From Paenibacillus dendrobii (GTDB lineage Bacteria; Bacillota; Bacilli; Paenibacillales; Paenibacillaceae): a stretch of 64,000 bases of DNA. The notes beneath the pieces are model-generated. The model was not told the DNA's origin. It did no database searches and worked only from the letters and a program-made list of their open reading frames with translations. Below, piece after piece: positions 34,629-43,792 of the stretch; the stretch's first letter is position 1; the number at the start of each line of letters is the position of its first letter. The stretch is from positions 1,674,001 to 1,738,000 of the forward strand of contig NZ_WUBI01000001.1 of NCBI RefSeq assembly GCF_009807035.1. The letters are read 5' to 3'. A program made the translations under genes and the position numbers.

Positions 34629-36308
34629 TTAATTTCCGTTGATCTTTTTCAGGTTTTCCTGCCATTTTTGAGTTTTGAATGCCAGCAGTTTATCATAGCC
34701 TACAGCCATGGCATCCTTCTCGGCTTTATCCAAAATGGACAGAACTTCTTCATCGCTTTTTGCATACAAAGCTTTCGCTCTGGATTCAGAGAAAATTTCA
34801 TCTACGCTTTGCTGCACGATACCTTCTTCAGTGTCCGGCATTGGGTTCAAATTGACGAATGCCGTTGCATTATACTGCGTTTTCCAAGTAATGCTTGATT
34901 GGTAACGGCTTTCCCAATTCTGTTTTTCAGCCGGAAGCGTTGCTTCGAACTTCATTTTGGATTTGTCGATATACACGGTGTTGCCGTTCCACTGCAGGTT
35001 AACCGTAGCGTCCATAATTTTACTGCGTCTTTCAACGTCATTAATGTACGCATCGGTAAATTTCGGATAACCTTCTTCATCGGTACCTTGCCACAGAATG
35101 CCTTCAGGTCCCCACATGATTACACGGCTTCCTTCTTCGCCAGTCAGCCAATCAAGGAATGCAAAGATTTTCTCTGGATCTTTGGCGGACTTGGTGATCA
35201 GAGCCACGTTCCATCCAAGCTGGTTGTAGCTTCCTGTCCAGATCTTGTTCTTGTCGAGACCTTCCTTGTGAACCGGCCAAATCATTTCATAACCGGCAGT
35301 CGGGTCCTTCTTCTTGAGTTCAACGTCGCCTTTGCTGCCGTATTCCGTCGGGCTTGCGCCAGCTGCAATGGCAAAGCGCCCTGTATAAGCTTTTTCAAGA
35401 ACTTGGTCTTTCGTTTGCGTCAAGGCATCCTGTGCCATCAGCTTTTCGCGGAACAACTTCGAAGCGAACTGCATGGATTCACGGTATACCGGATCCTGGA
35501 AGACGGAAGTCAACTGATCGCCATTAGGTATTGCTCTTTCTCTCAAATACACCGGTGAATGATCTTCGCCGAACGCGGAGTACAGAATATCCAGGCCTTG
35601 ACCATCTTTGGCTAGATCCGGTTCAAAAGGTACGACATTCGGATACTTGGCTTTAACTGCTTTCAAGTAATTGTACAGATCATCCGTTGTTTCGAGCTTA
35701 GGCGAGCCAAGTTCTTTGTACATTTTGCTGTTCATCAGATAACCTGCATTACCCGCTGGCTGCGAAGTATACCAGTTCGGGAACTGATACAGCTTGCCAT
35801 CGCTTGAGCGAAGCATGTTCAGAGTAGAATCCCCTGCCCATTTTTTCAAGTTAGGATATTTATCGAGATATTCGTCATACGAAACCAGCATTCCTGCTGC
35901 GCGCAGGCGCTCAACATCGGTACCGCGGTCTGTCCAGATCACATCCGGAAGTTCCTTGGAAGCAATCATGGTATTTAATTTTTGTGCCGCGTTGCCCCCC
36001 GAGTTGATTGCGGTGATATTGACTTTCTTATTGTCTTGAATCCATTTACTTGCTTCGTCAGCCCCCCATGAAGGCATCGTATACCAGTCATAATGTCCGT
36101 AGAAGGTAAAATCGAGCGGTGAGCTGCCAAGCTCGAATTTCTCGGAGCCAGCGCCTTCCTTATTTTCCGTCTTGTCCTCGACCTTCGCTGCATTATTGTT
36201 TGTTCCCTCGGCTGACTTGTTATCACTTCCGCCGCAGCCTGAGAGAGCGGTGGCTGTTGTGCACAAGAAAACAAGCGACACAATCAGCGATCTTCTCCAA
36301 CTTTTCAT
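34629..36308 (-). CDS. Extracellular solute-binding lipoprotein of a carbohydrate ABC importer
   Basis: A 559-residue family 1 solute-binding protein, large as in the LplA/YtcQ group. Signal peptide with lipobox LSGC (Cys at 24), then a low-complexity Asn/Lys/Glu linker and the binding domains (ELPDVIWTDRGTDVERLRAAGML, KYPNLKKWAGDS, a C-terminal WLTGEEG block typical of this group). It captures oligosaccharides or related ligands and hands them to the two permeases encoded upstream. No ATPase is in the operon; a shared MsmX-type ATPase elsewhere is usual for this class. Confidence 0.9.
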   Translation of the reverse strand: MKSWRRSLIVSLVFLCTTATALSGCGGSDNKSAEGTNNNAAKVEDKTENKEGAGSEKFELGSSPLDFTFYGHYDWYTMPSWGADEASKWIQDNKKVNITAINSGGNAAQKLNTMIASKELPDVIWTDRGTDVERLRAAGMLVSYDEYLDKYPNLKKWAGDSTLNMLRSSDGKLYQFPNWYTSQPAGNAGYLMNSKMYKELGSPKLETTDDLYNYLKAVKAKYPNVVPFEPDLAKDGQGLDILYSAFGEDHSPVYLRERAIPNGDQLTSVFQDPVYRESMQFASKLFREKLMAQDALTQTKDQVLEKAYTGRFAIAAGASPTEYGSKGDVELKKKDPTAGYEMIWPVHKEGLDKNKIWTGSYNQLGWNVALITKSAKDPEKIFAFLDWLTGEEGSRVIMWGPEGILWQGTDEEGYPKFTDAYINDVERRSKIMDATVNLQWNGNTVYIDKSKMKFEATLPAEKQNWESRYQSSITWKTQYNATAFVNLNPMPDTEEGIVQQSVDEIFSESRAKALYAKSDEEVLSILDKAEKDAMAVGYDKLLAFKTQKWQENLKKINGN

Positions 36309-36367
36309 TTAATAACCCCTTTTCCCCAAAAATTCAATTTATGTTTAAAGCATTTAAGCTCTAAACT

Positions 36368-37264
36368 CTACTCTTTGAGCGATCCTACTAATACGCCCTT
36401 GACAAAGTATCTTTGCACGAAAGGATAGACCGCGATAATCGGCAGTGTCGCAACCATCATCGTCGCCATGGACAAAGACTTTGTCGTAACACTCTTCATC
36501 GCCGACATTCGGCTCTGCGCGGCGGAATCCAGCTTGGACATCTGCTCAGTCATAATATTGGTGCTGAGGATCTGCTGCAGCATGGACTGAATCGGCAGCA
36601 GTTTCTCGTTGGTGATGTAGATACTTGGAAGGAACCATTCGTTCCAGTGCGCCACAGCTGTGAATAGACCCAGGGTAGCAATGACCGGTCCGGACAGCGG
36701 CATGATAATCCGAAAAAAGGTAGACCAGTTACCACAACCGTCAATCTTGGCCGATTCTTCCAACCCATCCGGCAGTCCCATGAAGAAAGTCCGGAAAATG
36801 ATCATGTTCCACACGCTGATCAGACCCGGTATGATGAATACCCAGAAAGAGTTCATCAGACCCAATCCACGTACTACCAGGAACGTAGGGATCAAACCTC
36901 CGCCGAAATACATCGTAACGATACACATCACCATGTAATATTTGCGGCCGATCAGTTCTTTTTTCGTCATACCGTAAGCAAAAATTGCTGTACATAGTAC
37001 GGACAGGATTGTGCCAACCACGGTTCTCATCACACTGATGGAGAAAGCGTTCAATATTCGTGTGTCTCTAAAGACGACGTAATAATTTTCGAGCGACCAT
37101 TGCCGCGGCCAAAAAGTGATGCCGCCCAAAGCTGTATCCATTCCGTCATTAAGCGAAATGACCAGCCCGTTCCAGAATGGGTAGAAGGTACTGAAACCCA
37201 ATAATGTCAGAAATCCGTATACCAAAAAACTGAATATCCTATCGCCATAGCTTTTACTATGCAT
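36368..37264 (-). CDS. Carbohydrate ABC importer permease (YtcP/CarB group)
   Basis: A 298-residue inner-membrane permease with six helices. The binding-protein-dependent transport signature EESAKIDGCGNWSTFFRIIMPLSGP (loop that contacts the ATPase) spans about 195-220 in two parts. The N-terminus begins with a short basic segment. GGGAGG lies eight bases before the ATG. It lies 44 bp downstream of the LplB-type gene and 59 bp upstream of the binding-protein gene. Confidence 0.92.
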   Translation of the reverse strand: MHSKSYGDRIFSFLVYGFLTLLGFSTFYPFWNGLVISLNDGMDTALGGITFWPRQWSLENYYVVFRDTRILNAFSISVMRTVVGTILSVLCTAIFAYGMTKKELIGRKYYMVMCIVTMYFGGGLIPTFLVVRGLGLMNSFWVFIIPGLISVWNMIIFRTFFMGLPDGLEESAKIDGCGNWSTFFRIIMPLSGPVIATLGLFTAVAHWNEWFLPSIYITNEKLLPIQSMLQQILSTNIMTEQMSKLDSAAQSRMSAMKSVTTKSLSMATMMVATLPIIAVYPFVQRYFVKGVLVGSLKE

Positions 37265-37308
37265 TCGATTGCAGCCTCCCTGTCATCTCCCGTGTCAAAT
37301 CATGCATT

Positions 37309-38265
37309 CTACCATAGACTGTTTCCGGATCTGCGAGCAAACATGTTGGCGAAAGTCAACAGCCCCACGCTAATCACGGCCTTGAATAATCCGACCGCCG
37401 TAGCATAAGAGAAGCGCTGATTCGTAATCCCCACCCTATACACATAGGTATCGATTACGTTAGACACATCCCTCAACACCGGATTGGAACCCAGCAGGAG
37501 AATGTCTTCAAAGCCCGCACTCAGAAGGTTGCCGATAGCCAGAATCATGAAGATGGCCACAACAGGAATAATGGAAGGAATCGTAATCATAAACATTTGT
37601 TTGATGCGTCCCGCTCCATCCATCGCCGCCGCTTCATAAAGACTCGGGTTAATACCCGCGATGGCAGCCAGATAGACGATAGAACCGAATCCGATTTCTT
37701 TCCACACGCTCGTGGATACTAGAATGCCCCAGAAGTATTCGGCTTTGCCCAAGAATCCGATCGGTTCCCGAATCAAATGCAGCTTTTGCAGCAAAATATT
37801 CAGGCTTCCGTTATCTGTGGACAGGATTGACATCGCAAAACCTGCGACGATAACCCAGGATAGAAAATGCGGCAAATAGCTTACGGTCTGGATGACCCTT
37901 TTGAATACCATATGCCTTACTTCATTCAGCATCAGCGCCAGGAATATCGGTGCCGGGAATCCGATGCAAAACTTCAGCAGGCTGATAACGATGGTGTTGC
38001 GGACAATGGGCCAAAATTCAGGCGAATGAAAAAACATGTTGAAATGTTTGAATCCCACCCAAGGACTTGCCCAAAAACCGTTAAAAATGCTGTAATCCTG
38101 AAAAGCCATGAGTACACCGTACATTGGTATGTAGGAAAAAATAAAAATTAATATCAGCGCCGGTATGACCATCAGCTGGATATCCCACTGTTTGATCATC
38201 CGGTAAGCGACTCCCCGCTTTTTCTTTACGTCCTCTACTTTTGTTATAGTTGCGAGCTGCGCCAT
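37309..38265 (-). CDS. Carbohydrate ABC importer permease (LplB/YteP group)
   Basis: A 318-residue permease with six helices after a basic N-terminal segment of about 30 residues. The EAA-type loop YEAAAMDGAGRIKQMF is near 215-230, and the protein ends with the LplB-type GLLTFANMFARR. It is the first gene of the operon lplB-like, ytcP-like, binding protein, response regulator, kinase. AAGGGGGG is six bases before ATG. A cre-like site lies 24 bp upstream of the start codon. Confidence 0.93.
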   Translation of the reverse strand: MAQLATITKVEDVKKKRGVAYRMIKQWDIQLMVIPALILIFIFSYIPMYGVLMAFQDYSIFNGFWASPWVGFKHFNMFFHSPEFWPIVRNTIVISLLKFCIGFPAPIFLALMLNEVRHMVFKRVIQTVSYLPHFLSWVIVAGFAMSILSTDNGSLNILLQKLHLIREPIGFLGKAEYFWGILVSTSVWKEIGFGSIVYLAAIAGINPSLYEAAAMDGAGRIKQMFMITIPSIIPVVAIFMILAIGNLLSAGFEDILLLGSNPVLRDVSNVIDTYVYRVGITNQRFSYATAVGLFKAVISVGLLTFANMFARRSGNSLW

Positions 38266-38288
38266 AAGCTTCCCCCCTTAGCTATCAT

Positions 38289-38302
38289 TGTAATCGCTTG
38301 CA
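38289..38302. promoter_or_regulatory. cre-like site (CcpA / LacI-type operator)
   Basis: TGTAATCGCTTGCA matches the catabolite-responsive element TGWAANCGNTNWCA at 13 of 14 positions and is a pseudo-palindrome centred on CG. It lies 24-37 bp upstream of the first permease gene, within or just after its expected promoter, which predicts repression when preferred sugars are present. Confidence 0.65.
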
Positions 38303-38369
38303 AGTGGGGAATACTATTTGCCTGGTCAACGAAATCTGATACTTTTAACAGATGCTATTAGAAAATATG

Positions 38370-38406
38370 AAAGAGCCCCTTCCCCGGAAGCGGAGAAAAG
38401 GCTCTA
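38370..38406 (-). terminator. Weak terminator after the SLH-domain gene
   Basis: Minus strand AGAGCC ... GGCTCT with a partly paired TTTTCTCC/GGGGAAGG interior, followed by TTTCATATTTTC. Confidence 0.5.
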
Positions 38407-38416
38407 ATCGATAAGA

Positions 38417-39367
38417 CTACTTTAGAGATTTTTTGTCGATCCCGGGAGCCGATATCGGCAATTCTACCTGCCCCGGACTCTGTATTACACTTACTTTGTA
38501 CTTGCTATCCACATAAAATGAAGCTTTGGCGGTCGAGATGACTTGCGGATATATCTTTCCCGGCTCCGGTGTTGTGAAATGATAATATGCAACAGCTTTC
38601 TGTCCGGAAATAAACTCAATACGGTCCACTACGATTCCATAACCCGGATTTGGCATATCCGATTTCGAAAGAATGACTTGATTGACGTCATCATTAATCT
38701 TTTTTACTTGAACGGAAACATCATTCTCCGATTCCCCCGGATCCTGCGGGCCTTTGCTTTGGATGAACTGACGAGCATTGTAGATCATTTCTGCCGCCTC
38801 CATACGGGAGATATACTGCTTGGGATGGAAATTTTGCTGTTCATCAAGCTTAGCGATATGCGTAAGAAGCAGAAATTGCACCGCCCCTTTATTCTCGGAA
38901 AGTATCTCGTCATCGTCTGCCACAGCTAGGTACATTTCGACAATCGGGTACTCCCCCGTTGCTGTGACGGCTTTATGCAACATGCCGGCAAATTGTTCTT
39001 TGGTCAGTTTGGAGCTCCAGTCACGGATTTGGCTAATGGGAATCCCGTTATCCGCCGCAATGCCAGCAGCCTGCGCATACCAAGCATTTTCAGGTATATT
39101 CACCTTGGAACCTGAAGCAGTTCCTCCGTTCGCAGCCTTTAAGTTCATCGCATTAACCAGAAGCTGGACACCCTGGGCAGCCGATAATTTTTCCGATGGC
39201 GCGAAACGATCCGGTGCCACACCATGAATGATGCCTTGTGATTGCAGGTATGATGCTATGTTTTCCTGCCGGGGATCCTGGATATCCGAAAAAGCATATG
39301 CCGAGGTCGCAGTCGCCAGGCAGCAGACCGCAAGAAGAGCTGTGGCTATTTTGTTCTTGATTCGCAT
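38417..39367 (-). CDS. Secreted S-layer homology (SLH) domain protein
   Basis: A 316-residue exported protein: signal peptide MRIKNKIATALLAVCCLATATSAYA split at the Ala-x-Ala near 26. SLH repeats follow: FSDIQDP with GIIHG and RFAPSEKLSAAQGVQLL, then a second with WYAQAAGIAADNGI and a third with FHPKQYISRMEAAEMI. The repeats bind pyruvylated secondary cell-wall polymer. The last ~110 residues form a beta-rich domain of unknown role (VKKINDDVNQVI, YGIVVDRIEFI). Start: ATG at 39367 nine bases after GGAGG. Confidence 0.88.
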   Translation of the reverse strand: MRIKNKIATALLAVCCLATATSAYAFSDIQDPRQENIASYLQSQGIIHGVAPDRFAPSEKLSAAQGVQLLVNAMNLKAANGGTASGSKVNIPENAWYAQAAGIAADNGIPISQIRDWSSKLTKEQFAGMLHKAVTATGEYPIVEMYLAVADDDEILSENKGAVQFLLLTHIAKLDEQQNFHPKQYISRMEAAEMIYNARQFIQSKGPQDPGESENDVSVQVKKINDDVNQVILSKSDMPNPGYGIVVDRIEFISGQKAVAYYHFTTPEPGKIYPQVISTAKASFYVDSKYKVSVIQSPGQVELPISAPGIDKKSLK

Positions 39368-39458
39368 CAACGATCACCTCCACTCTCTCTGACGGAGACG
39401 GTCTCGTAAATGTTTCATATTATTGGCAATGCATCGACATCTCATTCGCGTTTTTTCA

Positions 39459-39944
39459 TTATACTTGCGTTGGCGTTTCACCTTTTTCGGCTTCCTGATC
39501 CAAACCGAGCTTTACGTACAGTTCACTCGTATATTTTTGAAGCTTGCGTTCCAGATCCTGAGCCTGCTGCTTGAAGCTCGTAAGCTCCCGGATCATTCTC
39601 GACCGGCCTGCCGGACTAAAGGTCTCCTGGATACGCTCCTTAAAATAATCATGAACGATATAATTGCGCAACTTCCAAACTTCCTTCAATTGCTCTGTCT
39701 CCGCCTCAGAGAAGGGGAAATGGTGTTGAATTTCATTCACCAGCTGTCCGAGCGAATTGCTGAGCTTTTGGTGGTACAGATCGGCAAGATCTTCCTCCGT
39801 GGGGACCTTCCCCTGCGAGATCTTCATCAGCATTAACAAGTTGACAAGCTGCTGTTCCAGCGCCTGTGAATAGTATACCGCGAGTCCGAAATAAGCAAAT
39901 AATTCCTTGGAATGTTCGCTATCCAAGAGCCGTGTCTGTTTCAT
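39459..39944 (-). CDS. Helical protein with HEPN-like RNYIVH motif, unknown function
   Basis: A 161-residue, almost entirely helical soluble protein. Residues R93-N-Y-I-V-H98 followed by DYF fit the Rx4-6H motif of HEPN-fold proteins, at the expected place between two long helices (ALEQQLVNLLMLMK, EQLKEVWKLRNYIVHDYF). HEPN members are often RNases or toxins, but some are inert. No nucleotidyltransferase (MNT) or other antitoxin gene is next to it. Start: ATG at 39944 behind AGGAGG. No family firmly recognised. Confidence 0.65.
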   Translation of the reverse strand: MKQTRLLDSEHSKELFAYFGLAVYYSQALEQQLVNLLMLMKISQGKVPTEEDLADLYHQKLSNSLGQLVNEIQHHFPFSEAETEQLKEVWKLRNYIVHDYFKERIQETFSPAGRSRMIRELTSFKQQAQDLERKLQKYTSELYVKLGLDQEAEKGETPTQV

Positions 39945-40067
39945 CATACCCTCCTACCCATCAACCCGTGATGACATCGTATAGTTCCATGTTAAAGGAT
40001 GTCCATCCAATCATCAACCAGTAATGTGAAACAGGCACTCATACCTAGATTTTCATACGCAGAAAGA

Positions 40068-40778
40068 TTACGTTCTTGCATCTCTGCGAATGGAAATAGC
40101 CATGTATGCCACACCAAGTAAAAGAATATAAATGAGACTCCATCCTATCATTCCCCACACTTCGCCGGGAGCAGACTTACTGCTGTTTAGAAGCCCATCC
40201 ATGATGGGCGACACCGGAGGCAAGAGCCAGTGAAGCCAGGCAAGCGATATTGGAAGTATAGCGATAATGGGTTTGGCTCCAATCGAGACAATGACCAGAA
40301 TAAGAAGGAGTGCCGTAGCTTGAGTGCCGTTTGGCATCCATGCCCTCTGAAAAAAGAGAGATAACATGATACCGAGCATTCCCATCACAAGATGCCCACA
40401 GGTGGCCTGAAAAAGCTGCTGCAGCCGGACAGGCTCTCCGAACATATGCGTCAAAATCGGATAAACAATAAATAGTATGGCGAAAAGAACGATAGGAATA
40501 AGCATAGCCAAGAGTTGACTGAACATATACCTTCTCATACTGCCGATATGTATGATGTGCAGCTGCTCTTGCTGCGGGCTGCCGTGATTAAGAAAAGTTA
40601 AGCCCGTCCAGGATGCGCCGATAAATAAAAATACGGATGTGACCGCGTAGCTGTCCATCACCGGATTGGGTTTGTAGGAATAGAGCAGGAACATCGCGAT
40701 CAGAGTCCCGGCAAGGGGTGCAAAGTATGCGTGCTTGCGAGTATAGCTTTTTAATAAAAAACGGGCTAATGCCACCAA
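40068..40778 (-). CDS. ABC transporter permease subunit
   Basis: A 236-residue membrane protein with six hydrophobic helices and short loops, like the permeases of two-gene ABC-2 exporters. It starts with TTG at 40778, two bases after the stop of the ATPase gene, so it is translationally coupled, using GGGAGA inside the ATPase end. The substrate is unknown; such pairs export peptides, antibiotics or act in sporulation. Confidence 0.8.
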   Translation of the reverse strand: MVALARFLLKSYTRKHAYFAPLAGTLIAMFLLYSYKPNPVMDSYAVTSVFLFIGASWTGLTFLNHGSPQQEQLHIIHIGSMRRYMFSQLLAMLIPIVLFAILFIVYPILTHMFGEPVRLQQLFQATCGHLVMGMLGIMLSLFFQRAWMPNGTQATALLLILVIVSIGAKPIIAILPISLAWLHWLLPPVSPIMDGLLNSSKSAPGEVWGMIGWSLIYILLLGVAYMAISIRRDART

Positions 40779-40780
40779 GT

Positions 40781-41713
40781 CTATCGATCTCCCTTCGCAG
40801 CATTCAGGAGACCATTCAGTCCATCTTTCAAGAGAATGTCCATTCCCTCTTGCGGATTCACCATTACAATCGAACCCCCGCTGTCCAGGATTCGGCGTAA
40901 CATGATATCGGTCGCGTCAGACCATACTTCAAGCTCATAAATGCCTTCCGCTGCCGCATAATCAGTAGCCTCTGAAAGCCTCGATAATCCTTGAGCCGTG
41001 CCGGGATCAATTCCTCGGAAAACAATCCTCGTTACGGATGATGCCGCTAGGGCTGTCTCAGATGTTTCCTTGATGATCCGTCCGTTTTTCATCAGCAAGA
41101 CACGATCTGCAATCTGCTCAATCAGCGTGGATTCGTGAACCGACATGACAACGGCTGTTCCACTTCGTTTCAGCGCAGCCAATAAACGCAGCAGCGTTTC
41201 CTGCGCTTTGATATCGAGTCCAGACAATGGCTCGTCCAACAGCAGCAAGTCAGGGGCGCCCATCAAGGCTTGGATCAAATTAATCTTTTGCAGCATTCCC
41301 TTGGAGAACTGAGTCATCTTAACATGCATAAAATTCTCCATACCGAGTTGGTTCATGAAATCTGTCAATTCCTGTCCCGCAGCCCTTTTTTCCATCCCGC
41401 GAATCGCTGCCGCACTGAGCAAAAACTCCCATGGAGTGAAGGTAAAGGGCGGAAACCGTTCCGGAACATAACCGGTAACAAGCCTCCCTTCCCTTGCCTG
41501 CCGAATACCCGTCGTAGGACGGATCAGGCCTGCCAACATTCTCAGCAGAGTGCTTTTACCTGACCCGTTCTTGCCTACCAGGGCCGTACATTCTCCTTGC
41601 TTTATTATCAGTGAAATATCCTGCAAGACTTTATGCCTGCCGTATACTTTCACGGCATCCGTCACAGTTACCAGTTCAGCTGTAATCCCTTTCTCCAAAC
41701 CCGCAATCGCCAA
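40781..41713 (-). CDS. ABC transporter ATP-binding subunit
   Basis: A 310-residue ATPase. Walker A GKNGSGKST near 47-55, signature-region FSKGMLQKINL (variant of LSGGQ), Walker B LLLLDEPLSGLD, and H-loop VMSVHEST. A C-terminal extension of about 90 residues resembles that of ABC-2 exporters (CcmA/NatA type). Start: TTG at 41713, nine bases after AGGAG. The gene follows argS by 33 bp on the same strand but is functionally separate. Confidence 0.88.
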   Translation of the reverse strand: MAIAGLEKGITAELVTVTDAVKVYGRHKVLQDISLIIKQGECTALVGKNGSGKSTLLRMLAGLIRPTTGIRQAREGRLVTGYVPERFPPFTFTPWEFLLSAAAIRGMEKRAAGQELTDFMNQLGMENFMHVKMTQFSKGMLQKINLIQALMGAPDLLLLDEPLSGLDIKAQETLLRLLAALKRSGTAVVMSVHESTLIEQIADRVLLMKNGRIIKETSETALAASSVTRIVFRGIDPGTAQGLSRLSEATDYAAAEGIYELEVWSDATDIMLRRILDSGGSIVMVNPQEGMDILLKDGLNGLLNAAKGDR

Positions 41714-41746
41714 GCCTGAAATCTCCTCTCCAGCTTCAAGCCCTAT

Positions 41747-43447
41747 TTACATCCGGTCAGGTGTCTGCACACCCAGCAGCTTCATCGTCCGTGATAAGGA
41801 CGCGCCGGCCAAATGTGTCAGACGTAGTCTTGCGCTCCGTGTTGACTGCTCATCGGTTACAATTCTTTCCTTATTATAAAATTGATTGAAAGACTGCGCC
41901 ACATCCAATGCATAACGAGCCAGAACCGAAGGCTCATTATGGCGGATGCCGCGCAGGAGTTGTTCCGGAAATATCGTCAGCAGCTTCAAGAGCTCCCAGC
42001 CCGAATCTCCAAGAATATTCATTTCCCCTATTGCATCTGGAGCTGCAACCTCATGCGTCGCCTCAACCGCAGCAGCTCCCTTTGTAAGGACACTTTGCGT
42101 TCTGGCATAGGTATACTGGACATAGGGTCCCGTTTCTCCGTCAAAGTTCAGCGCATCCTCCAATGAGAAATTCACTTCATTCACGCGGTTGTTTTTGAGG
42201 TCGCCAAAAATAATCGCGCCGATCCCGACAGCATTTGCCACCTCTTCCTTGCCTTCGAGATCCGGATTCTTTTCATTTATAATCGCCATGGCTCTAGCGA
42301 CCGCCTCATCCAGCACCTTTTCAAGGACAACGATTTTGCCACGACGCGTGGACATTTTTTTGCCTTCGAATTTCATTAAGCCAAACGGTACATGAGTGCA
42401 GCTGTCGGCCCAATCCATCCCCATCCGCCGGAGTACGGTGAATACCTGCTGAAAATGCAGCCTTTGCTCGCTTCCCACCACATACAATAAACGGTCCGCC
42501 TTCATGACATCATGTCTGTAAATCGCTGTTGCCAAATCCCGAGTAGGATAGATCGTCGTTCCGTCTTTTTTTATGATCAGGCATGGAGGCATCCCCTCGT
42601 CGTCCAGTCGAACCACAAGCGCTCCGTCACTTTCTTCAAGCAAACCCTGTTCTTTCAAGCTCTCTACCACAGGCTGCATTTTATCATTATAAAAGCTCTC
42701 CCCAAGCGTATGGTCGAAAGAGACATTCAGCCGCTGATACATCCGGTTGAATTCCTTCATACTCACTTCCACGAAATATGCCCACAGCTTCCGCGCTTCC
42801 TCATCCCCCGCCTCGAGCTTACGGAACCAGTCCCGAGCCTCCTGTTCAAGTGTATCGTCGTTTGCCGCCTCTTCATGAAAACGCACATAGAGCTGAAGTG
42901 ATTCTCCGATCGGGTCTAACGAAAGTGCGGTGTCATCCCCCCATCTTTTGTAAGCGGCAATTTGCTTGCCGAATTGGGTGCCCCAATCGCCAAGGTGATT
43001 CACACTGACCACATCGTAACCTGCCAATTTATACATATTGTATAAGGCCGCTCCAATCATGGTTGAACGCAAATGGCCGATGCCGAAAGGCTTCGCAATG
43101 TTGGGAGATGACATATCGATCACCACTTTGATTCCATTTCCGGCATCCGGCATGCTCCCTTGGTCCAGCTCCTCCATCATTAAGCGGCCATAATAATCCC
43201 TGTCGAATCTCAGATTCACATACGGCCCGGCAGCCTCTGCGTGGACATAGGGATGGGTAAACGCATCCGCAATATCCTTTGCCGCAGCCTGTGGCGCTTT
43301 TCTAAATTGCTTGGCCAGTATAAAACAGGGAAAAGCGATGTCACCCAAATTGGATGACGGAGGAACCTCCAACAGCTCCATCAATTGTTTTTCTTCCAGC
43401 GGCACATAAGCTTTCATAGCTTCCGCTGCCCATTGGTATAACATCAT
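41747..43447 (-). CDS. argS: Arginyl-tRNA synthetase (second-type ArgS), T-box controlled
   Basis: A 566-residue class I synthetase that charges tRNA(Arg). Seen: SSPNIAKPFGIGHLRST near 113-130 (HIGH variant), an N-terminal Arg-tRNA domain, GKKMSTRRGKIV (KMSKS loop) and a C-terminal anticodon-binding DALR domain (VQYTYARTQSVL ... LRLTHLAGASLSRTMKLLGV). The 'PFGIGH' form belongs to the branch found as a second ArgS in some Firmicutes. Start: ATG 43447 behind AAGGAGAGG; the frame is open to 43495, but that part is the terminator of the T-box. Confidence 0.93.
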   Translation of the reverse strand: MMLYQWAAEAMKAYVPLEEKQLMELLEVPPSSNLGDIAFPCFILAKQFRKAPQAAAKDIADAFTHPYVHAEAAGPYVNLRFDRDYYGRLMMEELDQGSMPDAGNGIKVVIDMSSPNIAKPFGIGHLRSTMIGAALYNMYKLAGYDVVSVNHLGDWGTQFGKQIAAYKRWGDDTALSLDPIGESLQLYVRFHEEAANDDTLEQEARDWFRKLEAGDEEARKLWAYFVEVSMKEFNRMYQRLNVSFDHTLGESFYNDKMQPVVESLKEQGLLEESDGALVVRLDDEGMPPCLIIKKDGTTIYPTRDLATAIYRHDVMKADRLLYVVGSEQRLHFQQVFTVLRRMGMDWADSCTHVPFGLMKFEGKKMSTRRGKIVVLEKVLDEAVARAMAIINEKNPDLEGKEEVANAVGIGAIIFGDLKNNRVNEVNFSLEDALNFDGETGPYVQYTYARTQSVLTKGAAAVEATHEVAAPDAIGEMNILGDSGWELLKLLTIFPEQLLRGIRHNEPSVLARYALDVAQSFNQFYNKERIVTDEQSTRSARLRLTHLAGASLSRTMKLLGVQTPDRM

Positions 43448-43477
43448 TCTCAACCTCTCCTTCATTATTAAGAACAA

Positions 43478-43747
43478 AAAAGCCCCCGTCTCCATAATAG
43501 AGACGAGAGCTGAATATCCCGCGGTACCACTCTAAGTAAACGAACACGGCATCATCCGTATATTCGTTTCCCTTAACACCTATAACGGGGTTAACCGGAC
43601 GGATCTACTTGCTTTTCCCGAGGAAAAGCTTTGGATCAGCCATCTCACGGGTGCGCTTCACGAAGGAACATGTACCGGCTCTCACTCTCCCCGGTTCGCT
43701 GTCCATGCCAGACCTTCCTTACTCTCCCGATCCCTGACGTTCAATTT
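43478..43747 (-). promoter_or_regulatory. T-box riboswitch leader of argS
   Basis: The leader on the minus strand carries the T-box sequence AGAGTGGTACCGCGGG (43534-43519), whose core pairs with uncharged tRNA CCA ends. A terminator follows: AGCTCTCGTCTC, loop, GGAGACGGGGGCT and TTTTTT (43511-43478). Stem I with AGAGTAAGG and GAGAGTGAGAGCC elements lies at about 43735-43620. A likely specifier is CGC (Arg) in GAAGCGCACC near 43665-43656, agreeing with the downstream argS. Low charged tRNA(Arg) should give read-through. Confidence 0.92.
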
Positions 43748-43753
43748 TCAATA

Positions 43754-43782
43754 TTATACACATCCCGTGAACGGGAAGCAAG
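43754..43782 (-). promoter_or_regulatory. Promoter of the T-box/argS transcript
   Basis: Minus strand TTGCTT (43782-43777), 17-base spacer, TATAAT (43759-43754). Transcription would begin near 43747, at the 5' end of the T-box leader and just past the stop of the upstream PqqD-like gene. Confidence 0.85.
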
Positions 43783-43792
43783 GGTTATTTCT

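Noticed and set aside
43448..43495. N-terminal extension of argS
   Set aside because: These codons are the terminator stem of the T-box and lie upstream of AAGGAGAGG.
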